Assembly: GCA_942486035.1 (NCBI GenBank)
Contig: CALNXK010000043.1
Location: 2,214,001-2,278,000, forward strand
Direction of reading: 5' to 3'
Length of the DNA stretch: 64,000 bases
Origin: Porites lobata
Taxonomy: Eukaryota > Cnidaria > Anthozoa > Scleractinia > Poritidae
Positions 1-11,800 of this stretch are shown piece after piece (the stretch's first letter is position 1; each line of letters opens with the position of its first letter). A program made the translations under genes and the position numbers. A model generated the notes under the pieces. The model saw only the letters and a program-made list of their open reading frames with translations. It searched no databases and was not told the DNA's origin.

Positions 1-372
1 CTGGGCGCTTATTAAATTTTTGTACCTTGAGAGTGGGCGCTTATTCGAGGTGGGCGCTTATTCGAGGCTGGGCGCTTATTAAATTTTCACCATTTTCAGC
101 AAGTCTAGTATGTTGATTTTGCAAGAAAACAATAAATGCTAATAACAAAACGCGAAGAAGTAACAAAGCAAGGTTTCTGTAAAATACTCTGAAGAAAACT
201 CCGTCCTCAGGGAAGTCTCTTATTAGAATTTATTCACCCTTATTTGAGTTTGATTGGGATGGGGAGGGGTGGGCGCTTATTCGAGGCTGGGCGCTTATTA
301 ACTTTTTCTGCCTTTAGGACGGGCGCTTATTCGAGGTGGGCGCTAATTCGAGGTTGGGCGCTTATTCGAATA
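1..372. repeat. Clustered GGGCGCTTATT repeat
   Basis: About nine copies of the 11-mer GGGCGCTTATT (one with an A for a T) occur in two clusters, about 3-90 and 268-365. Most are followed by CGAGG or AAATTTT, and the last runs into CGAATAAATACGGTATAT. The middle (about 95-260) is unrelated AT-rich DNA. This looks like the arms of a dispersed repeat rather than a simple satellite. No coding potential is visible. Confidence 0.6.
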
Positions 373-1532
373 AATACGGTATATATTATGACTATTAAAT
401 GAACTCTACAAAGAATCCACTAAAAATTACAAGATATAAAAAAAAAATGTTTTGCTGGAATTAGAAGTGGTCACATGTGGTATACCATTAAGAATCTTCT
501 ACGAACCGCGTTTATAAAATTTATTGAAGTATTCTTTTAACGTCACGTTTGCATTCTGAAATAATCTAAACTATCTAACCTTTATTTCTAAACTGAAAAG
601 TCAGTCGGACAACCTTTCTTAACGCCTCCTAACTTGGACTTATAGATATCTAGCCTGAGAAACTGCGGGCGTTTCGCGTTTTCAGGCCAAAAAATATCTA
701 ACCTAAACAATCCCCACCACTACAATAAGGAACCTGTCTAATGCACAGATATGCCTTTGTCTAAAGATGTAACTGTAGCTCAAGAAAAATCATGAGTTAC
801 ATGTGTTCGCATTAGAGGTGTCCTTATTATAGACATGAGTAAAAGGTAAAATAATGTTCCACTTTGCACCAACAGCTCCGGCAGAACTACCGTAGTCGCC
901 GTAAGGACTTAAGAAAAGACTACTATTTCAAAGAGTAAAATAGGGGTGGTTTTACTAACCTGGCTGTACGAACATTAACGGATGCCTCCACGTAATAAAT
1001 TTTAACATGCAATCTGTAAATTTTTGCGATGTGCATTTTTATGCATATTTATTAACTCTTTTTCTTTTGCACGTTGTTGAATGTAAAAAAATGATTAAAA
1101 AACTTATTAAAAATTAAAACACAAGGAACCAAGTTGCAGGGACGTACACGCCAGGGCATGCAAAGGGGCCTGAAGCGAAGAGACATGTAACAGGGACAGA
1201 ATCACAACGTCCGCAAACACAGTAAAACGTGGCGAGTACATGCCTTCATATAATATTGTCTATGAAATAAATAACAATAATTCCCGTTCGGCTGTTGTCG
1301 CTAACAAGCTCAACTACTGTTTTCACTGCAGAAACATGTTGCACAACCGTACAAACGAAAGCTTACGGCGGCGCTCCTGCAACATTTTCCCGATGATTAA
1401 TCCCATGAAGGACAGGAAATTTGCCCTAAAATTAATGCTGCAAGAATTACATAGTATAACAGCACACAGCACGTGTTCCGGTAACGTGTTCTCTCGCGCT
1501 TGTTAAGATAGTGCGCGGACATGAAATTTGCG
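373..1532. other. Intergenic, no gene recognised
   Basis: This is AT-rich DNA downstream of the minus-strand SDR gene. Short open frames occur (for example plus strand 1240-1506), but they have no recognisable domain or splice structure. A possible minus-strand AATAAA signal for the SDR transcript lies at 1048-1053, about 480 bases past the stop codon. Confidence 0.5.
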
Positions 1533-4473
1533 TCAACAAGGAGCATCGACTGGTTCAATCAAGATTTCATTAACAGCACAGTGAGCAGGTTGAGTCACTG
1601 CATAAATTACTGCATTCGCGACATCGCTCGGGTCGAGTCTCTTGATGTCGGCGCTAACTTCATATTTTGCTCGTGCCTGAAAAAACAGCAACAACAAGAA
1701 AAAAATACATATCAGAAAATGAAAAACTTGTAGTATCACGAAAGAGAACTCAATTTAAGTATCTTCTTAGGACTGTTTGTAGAATCAAACTTGGGAAGCG
1801 GTAGGTGGGCAGTTTCCCAGAAACCTTAATTGATTCCCTATTTACTTAGAAGTATATCTTATGGCCCTTCAGTTGTTTTATATGTACGATAAGGAACTAA
1901 AATAACAAACCTCCTCATCGGTGTTTCCTATTCCAAATTCTGTTGCGACATCACCTAGGAAAGAATAACATCAAGAGATTTATGGATCTGGTCCCGGTTG
2001 TTCAAACGTTGGATAGCGCTATCCAATGGATGAATCAATATTGAAAGGATAAGAATTAGGGAAACCAATTGCGTTATCAACTGGATAGAGATTTATCCAG
2101 TGAAAGGAGTTATCCATCTTTCGAACAACTGGACCCAGGATTAGGACTGTGCACATTAGCATCAGCGTTTACCATCGACCCTACTGTTACATAGGGGGCA
2201 CAAGACTACGACGCAAATGCCGAACACTCACGTTGACTTCACAATTGTTCAGAAATCACTAGGCCAGCCTCGCTTTCAAATACTGTAAATTGTTTTCTGT
2301 GGTTACTTCTAGTTTATATAAATCGCTATATTACCAGGTTGAATGGAGGTCACTTTGACTCCACTGCCCACAATCTCCAGTCTCAAACCCTGAGTCAACG
2401 ACTCCACAAAATACTTGGTGGCAGAATACACAGTCAATCCAGGGAAAGTCTGAAAAATGTTAATATATCGCGGGAAGATATGAGCAAAATAACTTCTATC
2501 TGTGATCTTTTGTTTTGTTTTTAAGGAACTTAGCGGGGAATCATAGAGCCAGACTGAATTGCTGGATATTAAGACAAAAGGAGGAGACAGCATCTCGTTT
2601 TGTTTTGTAAACAAGGGTGGGAAAGGAAGAGAACTTATGTTGACAAGAGGGAAGAAAAAACAGAAAACAGGAGAGAGAGAAAAACAGGAAGGAAGGAGAA
2701 AAGATAAACAAGGAACAAGAGAGCAGAAAACACAGAAACTTAGAAGCAAACCGGAAATTGGAAAGCTAAAAAGGGAAACAGAAATTTAAAAAACAATTCA
2801 GAAATTCAGAAAAAGAAAAAGGACAGATATTGATACCTTTCTACCAGCATTTGACGAGATGTTGATGATGTGGCCTTTCTTTCTTGCCAGCATGCCCGGC
2901 AGCACAGCGCCAATACTATTCATAACACCCTGATAAAGTTACGGACAAAACAGGATTAGAAAAGTTTTTTCGTCATTCATGACGATGCAAAGTACAATGA
3001 TCACCATAGACCTGAGTGAGGAGTACCTTACAGTTGACATCAACCATTCTTTCCCACTCATCAAGATTACAGTTTTTCATGGTTGTATAAAAGCCCAGCC
3101 CAGCGCAGTTGACCATGATATCCACCGGACCCAATGTATCATTTGTGCGGGACACCAGATCAAGGACCTGATGACAAAGAAAGCGAATATAAATCAGAGT
3201 CCATTTTCAAGTTGCTCTAGGCCTATTTTTCAAAAAAGAGACTCGGAGCACAACCATTCATAAGAAAAAGAGTTTAATTTGTGTATTAAACAAGAAGGCC
3301 CAAGGAAATTCGGACATGGCCCAACAGAGTCCAAGTGTTGTTTCTACGAGGGTTTAGTTTTAGAAAATTTCCACTGAATGAACCTACCACAATTAGTCAA
3401 AGCGAAAACTCTTTATAAGGATGGAAGAAGATTGACCGTATCTTAACTATAATAATAGAGATATCGTTTGCCTTGCCGTGTAATCACGTCAGCGATAGAT
3501 TTACAAATTAATTGACAACAGTACATAGACCAGCAAAAACCTGAAGTGCATGGAATTAAGATTGGTACCGTTAAATCGTATCACAGAATACAAGCATCTA
3601 CTTTAATACCTCTTGCCTGTTAGCCACATTTGTTTCCATAGAAACCGCCACATCACCCAACTCTGCAATTTCATCTTTTAGTCGATCCAGCCTGAAAAAC
3701 AGAACAAAACGTAACCCTAACAACCTGAATCTTTTTTACGGTGGACAATTTCCTTCCATTATCAATACAGCTGAGTACCAGAATTTTTGTTTCAGTTCCC
3801 CACCAAGGCGAAAGCACGGGACAACACATCTCACAGAGTCAACATTCGTCACAGGGAGAACACTCGTCAGAGGGGCAACACTTGTTACAGGCACCAATTT
3901 CTACAGAAAATCACTCGTTTATCCTTTATTTCAACCCCCAGTTGTTCAAACATTGGATAGCACTATCCAACGGATAAGTACTAGGAGAAACAATTGGGTT
4001 TATATAGGCTGGATAGTGATTTATCCAGTCAGCATGAGTGGCTAGCGTTATCCACCCTTTGAACGATTGGTGCGTGGAGAAAGTGGCGCAAGACTGAGTT
4101 TTATCCAATCAGTGACCTCGAGCTCCAGTCTAGTCCCCAGGCGTTCTCCACCCTACTAACCCACATCCTATCGTATGCTGGACGTCTGAAACGGATTCCT
4201 TGCCAAACTTTTCAAGCCGCAGGAGAGAAATCCAAGAAACTACTAGGCTGCGTGAGGTCTTTTCTTTGTACAGTGCGCGCCTATGTTCAACCTAACGCTC
4301 GTTCACCAGGCATCGGCGCGTTCTGTCCAAGTTGTTTGATCAGGTACCTTTCTTTTCTCCGAGCAGCTAAAACAACTTTAGCACCATGCTCTGCAAGGGT
4401 TCTAGCCACACTCTCACCAATACCACTGGACGCTCCAGTTACTATGGCAACCTTTCCTTCTAGGGACCTGGGA
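1533..4473 (-). CDS. Short-chain dehydrogenase/reductase (classical SDR)
   Basis: An NAD(P)-dependent oxidoreductase of the classical SDR family, of the broad-specificity 3-hydroxyacid/serine dehydrogenase-like type; the substrate is not known. Seven coding exons join in phase: about 4348-4473, 3610-3691, 3027-3167, 2837-2929, 2335-2449, 1911-1954 and 1533-1676. Visible motifs are the cofactor-binding TGASSGIG after GKVAIV, then NCAG, an ISS active-site serine and catalytic YSATK, giving roughly 250 residues, the usual family length. The downstream exons end in a stop after [10 protein letters not shown]. The N-terminus is unsettled: the first exon opens at a splice acceptor (CTCTCTAG) at about 4474, so the start codon may lie in an unseen upstream exon, although an open frame also runs back to about 4568. 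The gene sits about 1.2 kb downstream of the NRPS-like gene on the same strand. Confidence 0.88.
1797..1832. repeat. Degraded end of the palindromic element also seen at 27274
   Basis: The segment GGTAGGTGGGCAGTTTCCCAG matches one arm of the inverted-repeat element at 27274-27410. The opposite arm is missing here. It lies in an SDR intron. Confidence 0.5.
1991..2138. mobile_element. MITE-like element, GGATAGCGCTATCC family, copy 1
   Basis: An element of about 148 bp whose ends are inverted repeats of the form CAGTTGTTCAAA...TTTGAACAACTG, with internal pairs of GGATA and TATCC motifs and a conserved central AGGGAAACCAATT. Four other copies lie at 3935, 27171, 32949 and 38017. It has no coding capacity. 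This copy is inside an SDR intron. Confidence 0.75.
3935..4070. mobile_element. MITE-like element, GGATAGCGCTATCC family, copy 2
   Basis: The same family as at 1991: it opens with CCCAGTTGTTCAAACATTGG and closes with CCACCCTTTGAACGATTGG, with internal TATCCA/TGGATA inverted motifs. It lies in the first visible SDR intron. Confidence 0.72.
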
Positions 4474-4569
4474 CCTAGAGAGATTATCAAAGAAAAATAT
4501 TTATAACCATTAACTTCGAAACCACAGTAAATGCTACGAAGTTTGCGAAAACTAGTACAAAACATCATT

Positions 4570-5696
4570 ATAATATGCGATTGTCTGTAAAGGAATGCTT
4601 CTCTGTCAAATTCTCCATAATTGGTGTGTCTATTTGGAATTCTATTCCACTTTCTGTTTAAATTATCAACATATCTAATTTTCGAAAAAAAATATAACCA
4701 CTACTCCTTAACGTTCTATATAATGAAGATAATTATTTGAATGTTAATTATTTAATAGAACATTTTATTAGTTGTATAAACCTCCAGTTGTAATTTTACT
4801 CTATTTTGAAATAACAAAATCCCTGTACTTGAATTTACATGTAAGGTGTTTGTTTCTTTCTGTATACTATTGTATTTCTTTTCTTTTCCTTTTTTCTTAT
4901 GTAGTTTAATATCGCCTTTATTTAAAGTTTTCTCCTGCCTAGATTAGCGTAGTACCTATTTGCGGGCATAAAGTATTGTAAAGTTCTGTTAATAAATACA
5001 TTGTTGTTGTTTGTTTTGTTATTGCATGAGGTGAAGGGTTACCGTCGCATAAACGGCGAGTTCAGTCGCGCGTTAACTTTGAATTTTGCGAGTTTCAAAT
5101 AGATGGTTCACTCGCAAGCTAATCAAGGCCCTGCAGTTGGAGAAGCCAACTTGTCACTGAAGACTGTCACAGAAGGCTGTTATCACTAGGCAGTTCTCTC
5201 TACCAAATTAGCGAGAATGGAAAACGCACTATCAAAATAGACACAAATACATTCTCATTTTATAAACACAGCGGAGCAGTACGAAACATAAAATGCCACA
5301 GAGCTAAATAATACACTGAGTCTAGGAATTTCCATCGAGAAGACTGTTATAGCTTCACAAACATTTAGTAAATTAGAGATCTTAATTACGCTACCGTTGG
5401 ACGAAGACATCTTTTAGTAGTGTTCACTTTGAAACCACCTCACTGGTATCAAAAGGGGAACTGGTAATTCGCAAAGTGCCCTATATACACATCACGATGT
5501 GTACTCTCGGACTTGTTGCTTGGCAACAAACACTATTAATACGAATGTGTGATTATGGCCAATTTGCGGGTGATGTAAGGCATTTTTTGAACAGTGACCC
5601 TCAAAATTCCTGGACGGCAAAAGAAAATTTTTTAAGTAAAATTTTGATTTTAACATCCCATTACGGAGTGAATGCGAGTACATAAAACTAAAATTT
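4570..5696. other. Spacer between SDR and NRPS-like genes
   Basis: AT-rich DNA with T-rich runs and no convincing exon. A minus-strand AATAAA at 4918-4923 could end the NRPS-like transcript. A missing first exon or promoter for the SDR gene may lie here but could not be picked out. Confidence 0.4.
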
Positions 5697-5863
5697 TCAT
5701 AGAAAGTAAGTGCCATTTCTTGTGTAATAGTGAGGGAATGAAGCCCATATGCTGATGAGATAACAGTAAACGAAAGCTCTATTGCAAGGTCTATTATGGA
5801 TCACCGTAGTTCTTGAAAATTTTATTACCTTAAGATACGTCAGAAAACTCTTACACTTTACAC
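5697..5863 (-). CDS. Candidate last exon of the NRPS-like gene
   Basis: The exon ending at 5929 leaves one base of a codon. An acceptor (CCATTAG) just before 5863 restores the frame and gives 54 more residues to a TGA stop. The first stretch (KSFLTYLK) looks like a normal reductase C-terminus. The rest is less protein-like, so splicing onward from AAG/GTAATA at about 5828 is an alternative. The reading is supported by phase only. Confidence 0.45.
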
Positions 5864-8800
5864 CTAATGGTATGATTAGCAGGGAGAGCACATAAGTTAT
5901 TGGAAGTCCAAGAATAAAGGAAACAAACCTCGTATCTTTTTCTTTGGGTTCGGTAGAACACCCTGCGATACCAGAGCAGAAAAGTAGTGTGTAAGAAGCT
6001 CTGAATTGACGAGCGGATAAGTAACTTTAAAATGCTCCATAGCTGCATCAAAATTCTTCATGGTATAGGTGCTCAAGTTTGAAAGAAACGAAGAATCCCT
6101 GTAGAAAAAGGACAATAATAGGCGTCAGTTTAAAATAGGCACGTAATGCCTACAGACCTTTGCAGTTACGGCTTCAACTTAAACAGTTTAAAATAAAAGA
6201 AAACCGACGCCTCATATTTATACTGTTCGAGACGGGATGGGAGGATCGGCAATGTGACCGAGTCCTATTTCATTTACGAATGGCTCAGCCGTTTTTCCTG
6301 CCAAGATCAACCGGAAAATTAAACTCAACGGCTTTGATTTACTCACATTGATTAGGAGCCGTTCTGTTCTGTGCCACTCCTGTGAATGGTCATTTTGCGA
6401 TTTTCTGGCCTCCAACTTGAACTTAGATTAATTATTATTAATTATTATTAAGTCCAGCATCTGAAACAACAGGCATTTTTGTTCACTTGCATTGGTCAAA
6501 AATGATCCTAATCAAAGAGCTGTGTTCCGCTCAAAGAACCAAGTCATTGGCTTGCCGCCGGAATCTTTTAAGATGACTCGAAGAGATGATTTATCTCAAA
6601 ACTCACCCCATCCAGATCTCCAGCAGTCGAAGTAGTGGAATGAGTCCACATTGTGGATTATTCTTGCACAAGATTTCAATCCTATTTACAGAAGTTACAA
6701 AGTATTACAGTTAGAGTAACATTTACGAATTGGTTTTATTAACCGAGTGAGATGATAAAAAGATTTAAAACATGACGGGTTGCTCGTGCTCAAAACATCA
6801 CTAGACCGTGTGAATCTAGATTTACTATAAGTGGAAAACAAGGAAATTTAAAAAGGAAGGAAGAGCATTCACAGAATTTCAAGAATTAACCTTACCTACT
6901 ACACCAATCTTTAAAAGGAATAATATCCAAAGGATAACCATGAACACTCATCCACTGAAATAACCACCTGGAAAAAGTGATACTCTTTTTACACAGACTG
7001 TAATATATTCATTGGCCTTGAAAATAAATTATTGTCCTTACTTAAGTAAACTATCTGCAATCCTGAGTCTATTAGCGTACCGTTAGGGAAAAAGAAGAGA
7101 AAAAGAAAACGACAACACGTACTTTGCGTTCAGAGGTTGTGGATTGATGATGTGAAATACTTTTCCCATAGACATTGACATCTCCTAAATTGCGTGATAC
7201 AAAAACTGAATTAGTTGCAATGCTAATAACGTTTACGTCACTACAATGCTTATGGTCAGAAGACGTTTTTAGTGTGAAAACGCCATTTTCAGTGCACTTC
7301 CGTTTTCTTCAAAGCACGTAACTAAACTAAACTTTGCAAGATTACCACACAAGAAGGGGTCTTTCAGGTGCTGGTAATAGGTCACTTCCGAGTTCCAAAA
7401 ACCCTTACTTTCAAAATGAGGCTAGGTGCACAACCTTTCTTGTGAAAACGAGTTTTACTTGCACGAGAATGAAAAATGACTTCCATATCAAAGGCTGAGC
7501 ACCTACCCTCGTTTTGAAACAGAGGCCCGGGAGAACTCTGAAATGGCCTATTGATTTTCGCTAAGTTAAATACAGAAATTGACATTCTTCAGTCCACTAT
7601 TTTCGTCTATAAGACCAACACCTCTATCATACGGTGTCGGGCTCAGCAATGTCCGTTTTAGAGACGGTTAATTTTAATAGTTCATGTAATGTACGCCTAG
7701 TCCAACCTGTGTCATCTTGACGATCATTTCACTGACAAAATCTACTGGAGTCATTTCCACCATCCAGTCCACATCGGGTGCAGAAAGCGTCGCAGTGATG
7801 CCTTTGATCATCAGAAGAATAAAATCTATTGGGTTCCACCGCACACGTTCACGATCACCAGCCAAGTTACCTAAGATACAAGATACAGAAGGGTCAAAGA
7901 GGAACTGCTCCGGCTCCTGCCTCGTACTCAGACGTCTCTCTCTCTCTCTCTCTCAGAAAATGTGCGCGCAAAGGAAGGCGGGAAGGAGCTGCTGTACCCT
8001 CCCCATGGTCCCTTGCGGTTCATCACCATTCGCTTGCCTCTACCTTGCCAAATACGAAGCGCCTGGGGAGGAGGCTGCTCTGTACGAAAGCCGAGGAGGA
8101 TCTTCCGGCTTCCGACTTCCGACTTCTCATTTCCGACTTCCGACTTCAAAGGATTTCAAAGATGAAGGATTGCAATAACGTAAACCAAAAGAAAGTAAAG
8201 CAATGTAAACTTACTGTTTCCGGAAGTGGGGAGAGGTAATTTCGCGGTTTAGCTCTTATTTTTTTACGGTTTTTCGCAGATATTGAGTCCGATAGTTCTT
8301 TTGGAATAGAAAAAAATAATGAATGTTTTCTATGTTAATTTTTCTTATAATGTCCCGGGTCATTGATCAGATCAAAACAAATTACTTAAAATGCCAGATC
8401 TGTTGGGCTAGACGATGGTTGTTCACTCTCAAACGTGTGAATTGCAACTTGATGTTCTAGTTGCTGCCAGGGAAACTCGGTGAAATTTCGATACAACTTT
8501 CGTTTCGATTGAACAAGAAAACATTTTGGGTGAAATTCTTCGTTCTTTAAAAGTTTGGAAATTTTTTTCGAAGGAATTAAAAGAAAAAAAGCGGCGACAC
8601 GGATGGCGAATGAATTTTCGTGTTTTTTTTGTTCAAATTTTCCTTATTTTAAAAAGGTCCCTTGAAATTTACCACAAAGATGGCAAAGGCCCTTCGTTAC
8701 GTTTCAGTAGTGAAAATATAGTCGTGAAAGTAGCTTCCAGTCAGTCAAATTTTTTCCAGAGAAAGAAAAAAAAAACAGAGGAATGAATTTTCGTGTTTTT

Positions 8801-11800
8801 CTTTCTTCATATTTTGCGGGAGTTTATCTTTACAGGACCTAACTTTCACGAATTATTGGAATGTCCTAAAAAATTCTATTCCACTCGTTTTTCACTTCCT
8901 ACGGTTGATCTTAGTGAAGTCTTGTCAAAATCATGACAATAACATTGCTTGTTGTTCCATACCTAATCTGTAAATAGAAACAGGAAGCCCCTTGGTTTTG
9001 GCCCTCAACACCAACTGTTCTGCAACCCACTTGGACTGCGAATACCTGTAAGAAGACATCCAGCAATGATATGACTGTGGTATGAGACATGTAAAGGGAA
9101 TTTAAGAAAATTTCAGCACTGATAAGGCAGGCACCTGTAGACTGTTCACAGACCCTCTACTTTGTCTTTAGAGATCGTCGATCGCGCGCATGAAATATAA
9201 GTAAACCGAGGGGGTTTGGTGACCGCTAGAACAAGGGCGTGCCCACAAAATTCCGACAGGCTAAGACACATCTTTTTCAAAGGATGACTAAATTAGACGA
9301 TGCTGCTTGTAAATCTCAAACGTAGGATATCTTTGCCATACCTCTATGTTGGACAATACATCAGAGGTTTTGAAAGGCAACCTGTATCACCTTAACCAGA
9401 GACTGCTGTCGTAAGTAGTGACGTGGGTGATATTTTGTACAGTGTTAACGTAGGATACAAATCTAACATGACCAGTGTACACAAAATCTTACAATACTAG
9501 TGTGTTCTTTCTCTGCTTTAGAAAACACAACGGACAGGAAATGCAATGCTTTGAAATGACACTTGCCATTAGGCAACATAACATATAAAAGGCAAGGACA
9601 TTCGTAGAATCTGGTATCCTTCCATGATATCTCGAATTGATGGGAATACTTTAATATCTAGATACGTTGGACAAGTCAAACATACCCATCATCAAGTTTG
9701 CAGGCATATTCTTTCATGTCTGCGTCTTCTGAACAGTTTGATAATCCATGAGGAAAAACAGCATCCGTGCTGAATTGGAGGAAGTGGAACAAAAATTATC
9801 AAGTTAAATCTACAGGGTTTTGTGTGCATCACAACCATTTACAAACATTCAAATGAAAGCTACTTTTCTGTTACACTGTTTTTGAAAATGCTGTTTTTTG
9901 CATCACTCTATGAAACAGCCATTTACTTAACTGAAGAAATCTTTAGGAAGGCTGCAGTAAAACTAGAGCTGGTGATATTAAACTTTCAAGCACTAGACTT
10001 GACAACTTGATACTAAGTATTCACCTTTGCCAAAATAATTACACAGAAAGAAAAAAACGCCTTAATTGCTAACATGGTTCAATCGCTCAGAAATGACTTT
10101 AGAAAACATTCAAGAAGAATGTTTTTGTACCTGATGTAATGCAAAGGTTTGATTTTGCTCGTACATGCAAAGAGCAAAATGTTCTGTGTTCCATGAACAT
10201 TTGCTCCTCGTAAAGCCTGCGGAAGAAATGTGGAGTCAGTCATGATACAGACAACAAAATAATACAATCAAGGAGAAGACCTAACCCTTTCACTGTAAGC
10301 ACACATCATTGTAAAATGCATTTTGGAAAAAAAATTATTGGTTGTACCATAGGTGAAAAATGCATACTTATTACATACTGAGTTGTGTTCTTCAAAGTAG
10401 ACAGACAGTCGCAAAATTACAATAATCTAACTAGACTGCAACAACCTCCCCTGGCCCAGGCTGACAAGCTAAATAAACTGACCTGGTATGGATAGACCAT
10501 GTTAACAGCAGCAGCAGCATGGATGATGAAGTCAATCTGTAATGAGGTGATACACAAGGTGAGTGTTATGGAGCCAGAAATAACAAAGAATGCCTTAGAT
10601 AAGCAATACATTCTGGCCACCGGATGGACTTGCTGCGCAGCAGACGCAATGAGGTTATGATGGCCGGTGATTCTGACTAAAATAGAATCTGCCACATACT
10701 TAAGGCATTGAAAATGCTAAATTCACTGAGAAATGAAGGTGTTACTAACCTCTGATGACAGGTGCACATACTCTTCCTCACTCACTCCAAGCTTCATTAA
10801 TGAGACATCACCTAAAGCAAAGACGTTGAAGTTAAGTGAAATCAGTTGTCAAGGTGTGATATACTTAAAAAATGTTGATTTGCTCAGCACCACGGCAGTG
10901 CTACAAATACTGCCACGGGTAAATTATGGGTATTACCGCTATTATTATTATTATTGATTTCTAAGGTTAAAGAATTTCTCTTAAGATCACTGTCAAGTCA
11001 CACAGGGCCTTTTCACAAACACCCCTTAAATTTGAATCTTTTTTATTTTTACTGTAGGCAATTATCTGTATCACCAGCTCAGCTGAGGAAATCAAATTTT
11101 CATATTTTTCTTCATCACAGAAATGTTCAGTAGCACAATTTCTCAGATTTCTTTAGAAACTTGTCCCTCAAACTCTAAAACAACAACAAAAAATACCTTT
11201 CAAAACAGTCACTCGATGTTCAAAGCCATAATCAACATATCGCTCCTCTTCAGTCATTTGCTGACGGTCACTTCTTGAAGGAAGTATCTTGAATTTTTGC
11301 AAAACTTGCTTTAACCTTTCCTTTACATCTAAACCAGGTTGTTCACGTACAATACAGAAAATGTGCACCTTCAATCACAAAAAAGTTAACCATTAACCTT
11401 TGGAATGCAAAAAACTCCTGTTTTGATACAAGAAGTTATGTTAAATTCACCTTGGTAAACCTTATCAAATCTCTCAACAAAAACATTCCTAAGAAGCCAG
11501 TTGCACCAGTTAACAGTACACGCCCTCTTATCCACCGTCGAGAGTTCTTGAAGTTTCCAGAGCGCCAAAATGCTCTTAACATGATGTCCATGCTATCACA
11601 AAAGAAGAATAAAAAATAGCAATCTTTTTAGATACACTTAAGTTTAAATAGTTGCCTTGTTTATTTTTTTCTCATGGAATCTACTTCCAGCTTTTAAGTC
11701 TTTGGACCTCTTAAAAAAGTATGTGAATCAAATAGTACTTTTTGTTTCCAATACCTTAATACAACTAAAAACTTGGACATTATCGTTATGTTTGATTAAG

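Noticed and set aside
2309..2749. 146-codon minus-strand frame
   Set aside because: Only the part up to 2449 is an SDR exon. The rest is intron DNA made of A/G-rich sequence that reads as Phe/Leu/Pro on the other strand.
5492..5716. Minus-strand frame after the last NRPS-like exon
   Set aside because: No splice phase or domain supports it as coding; the exon at 5697-5863 fits better.
7717..8239. Long overlapping open frames on both strands (up to 153 codons)
   Set aside because: They are produced by a (TC)n run and TTCCGAC heptamers inside an intron of the NRPS-like gene; no domain and no splice support.
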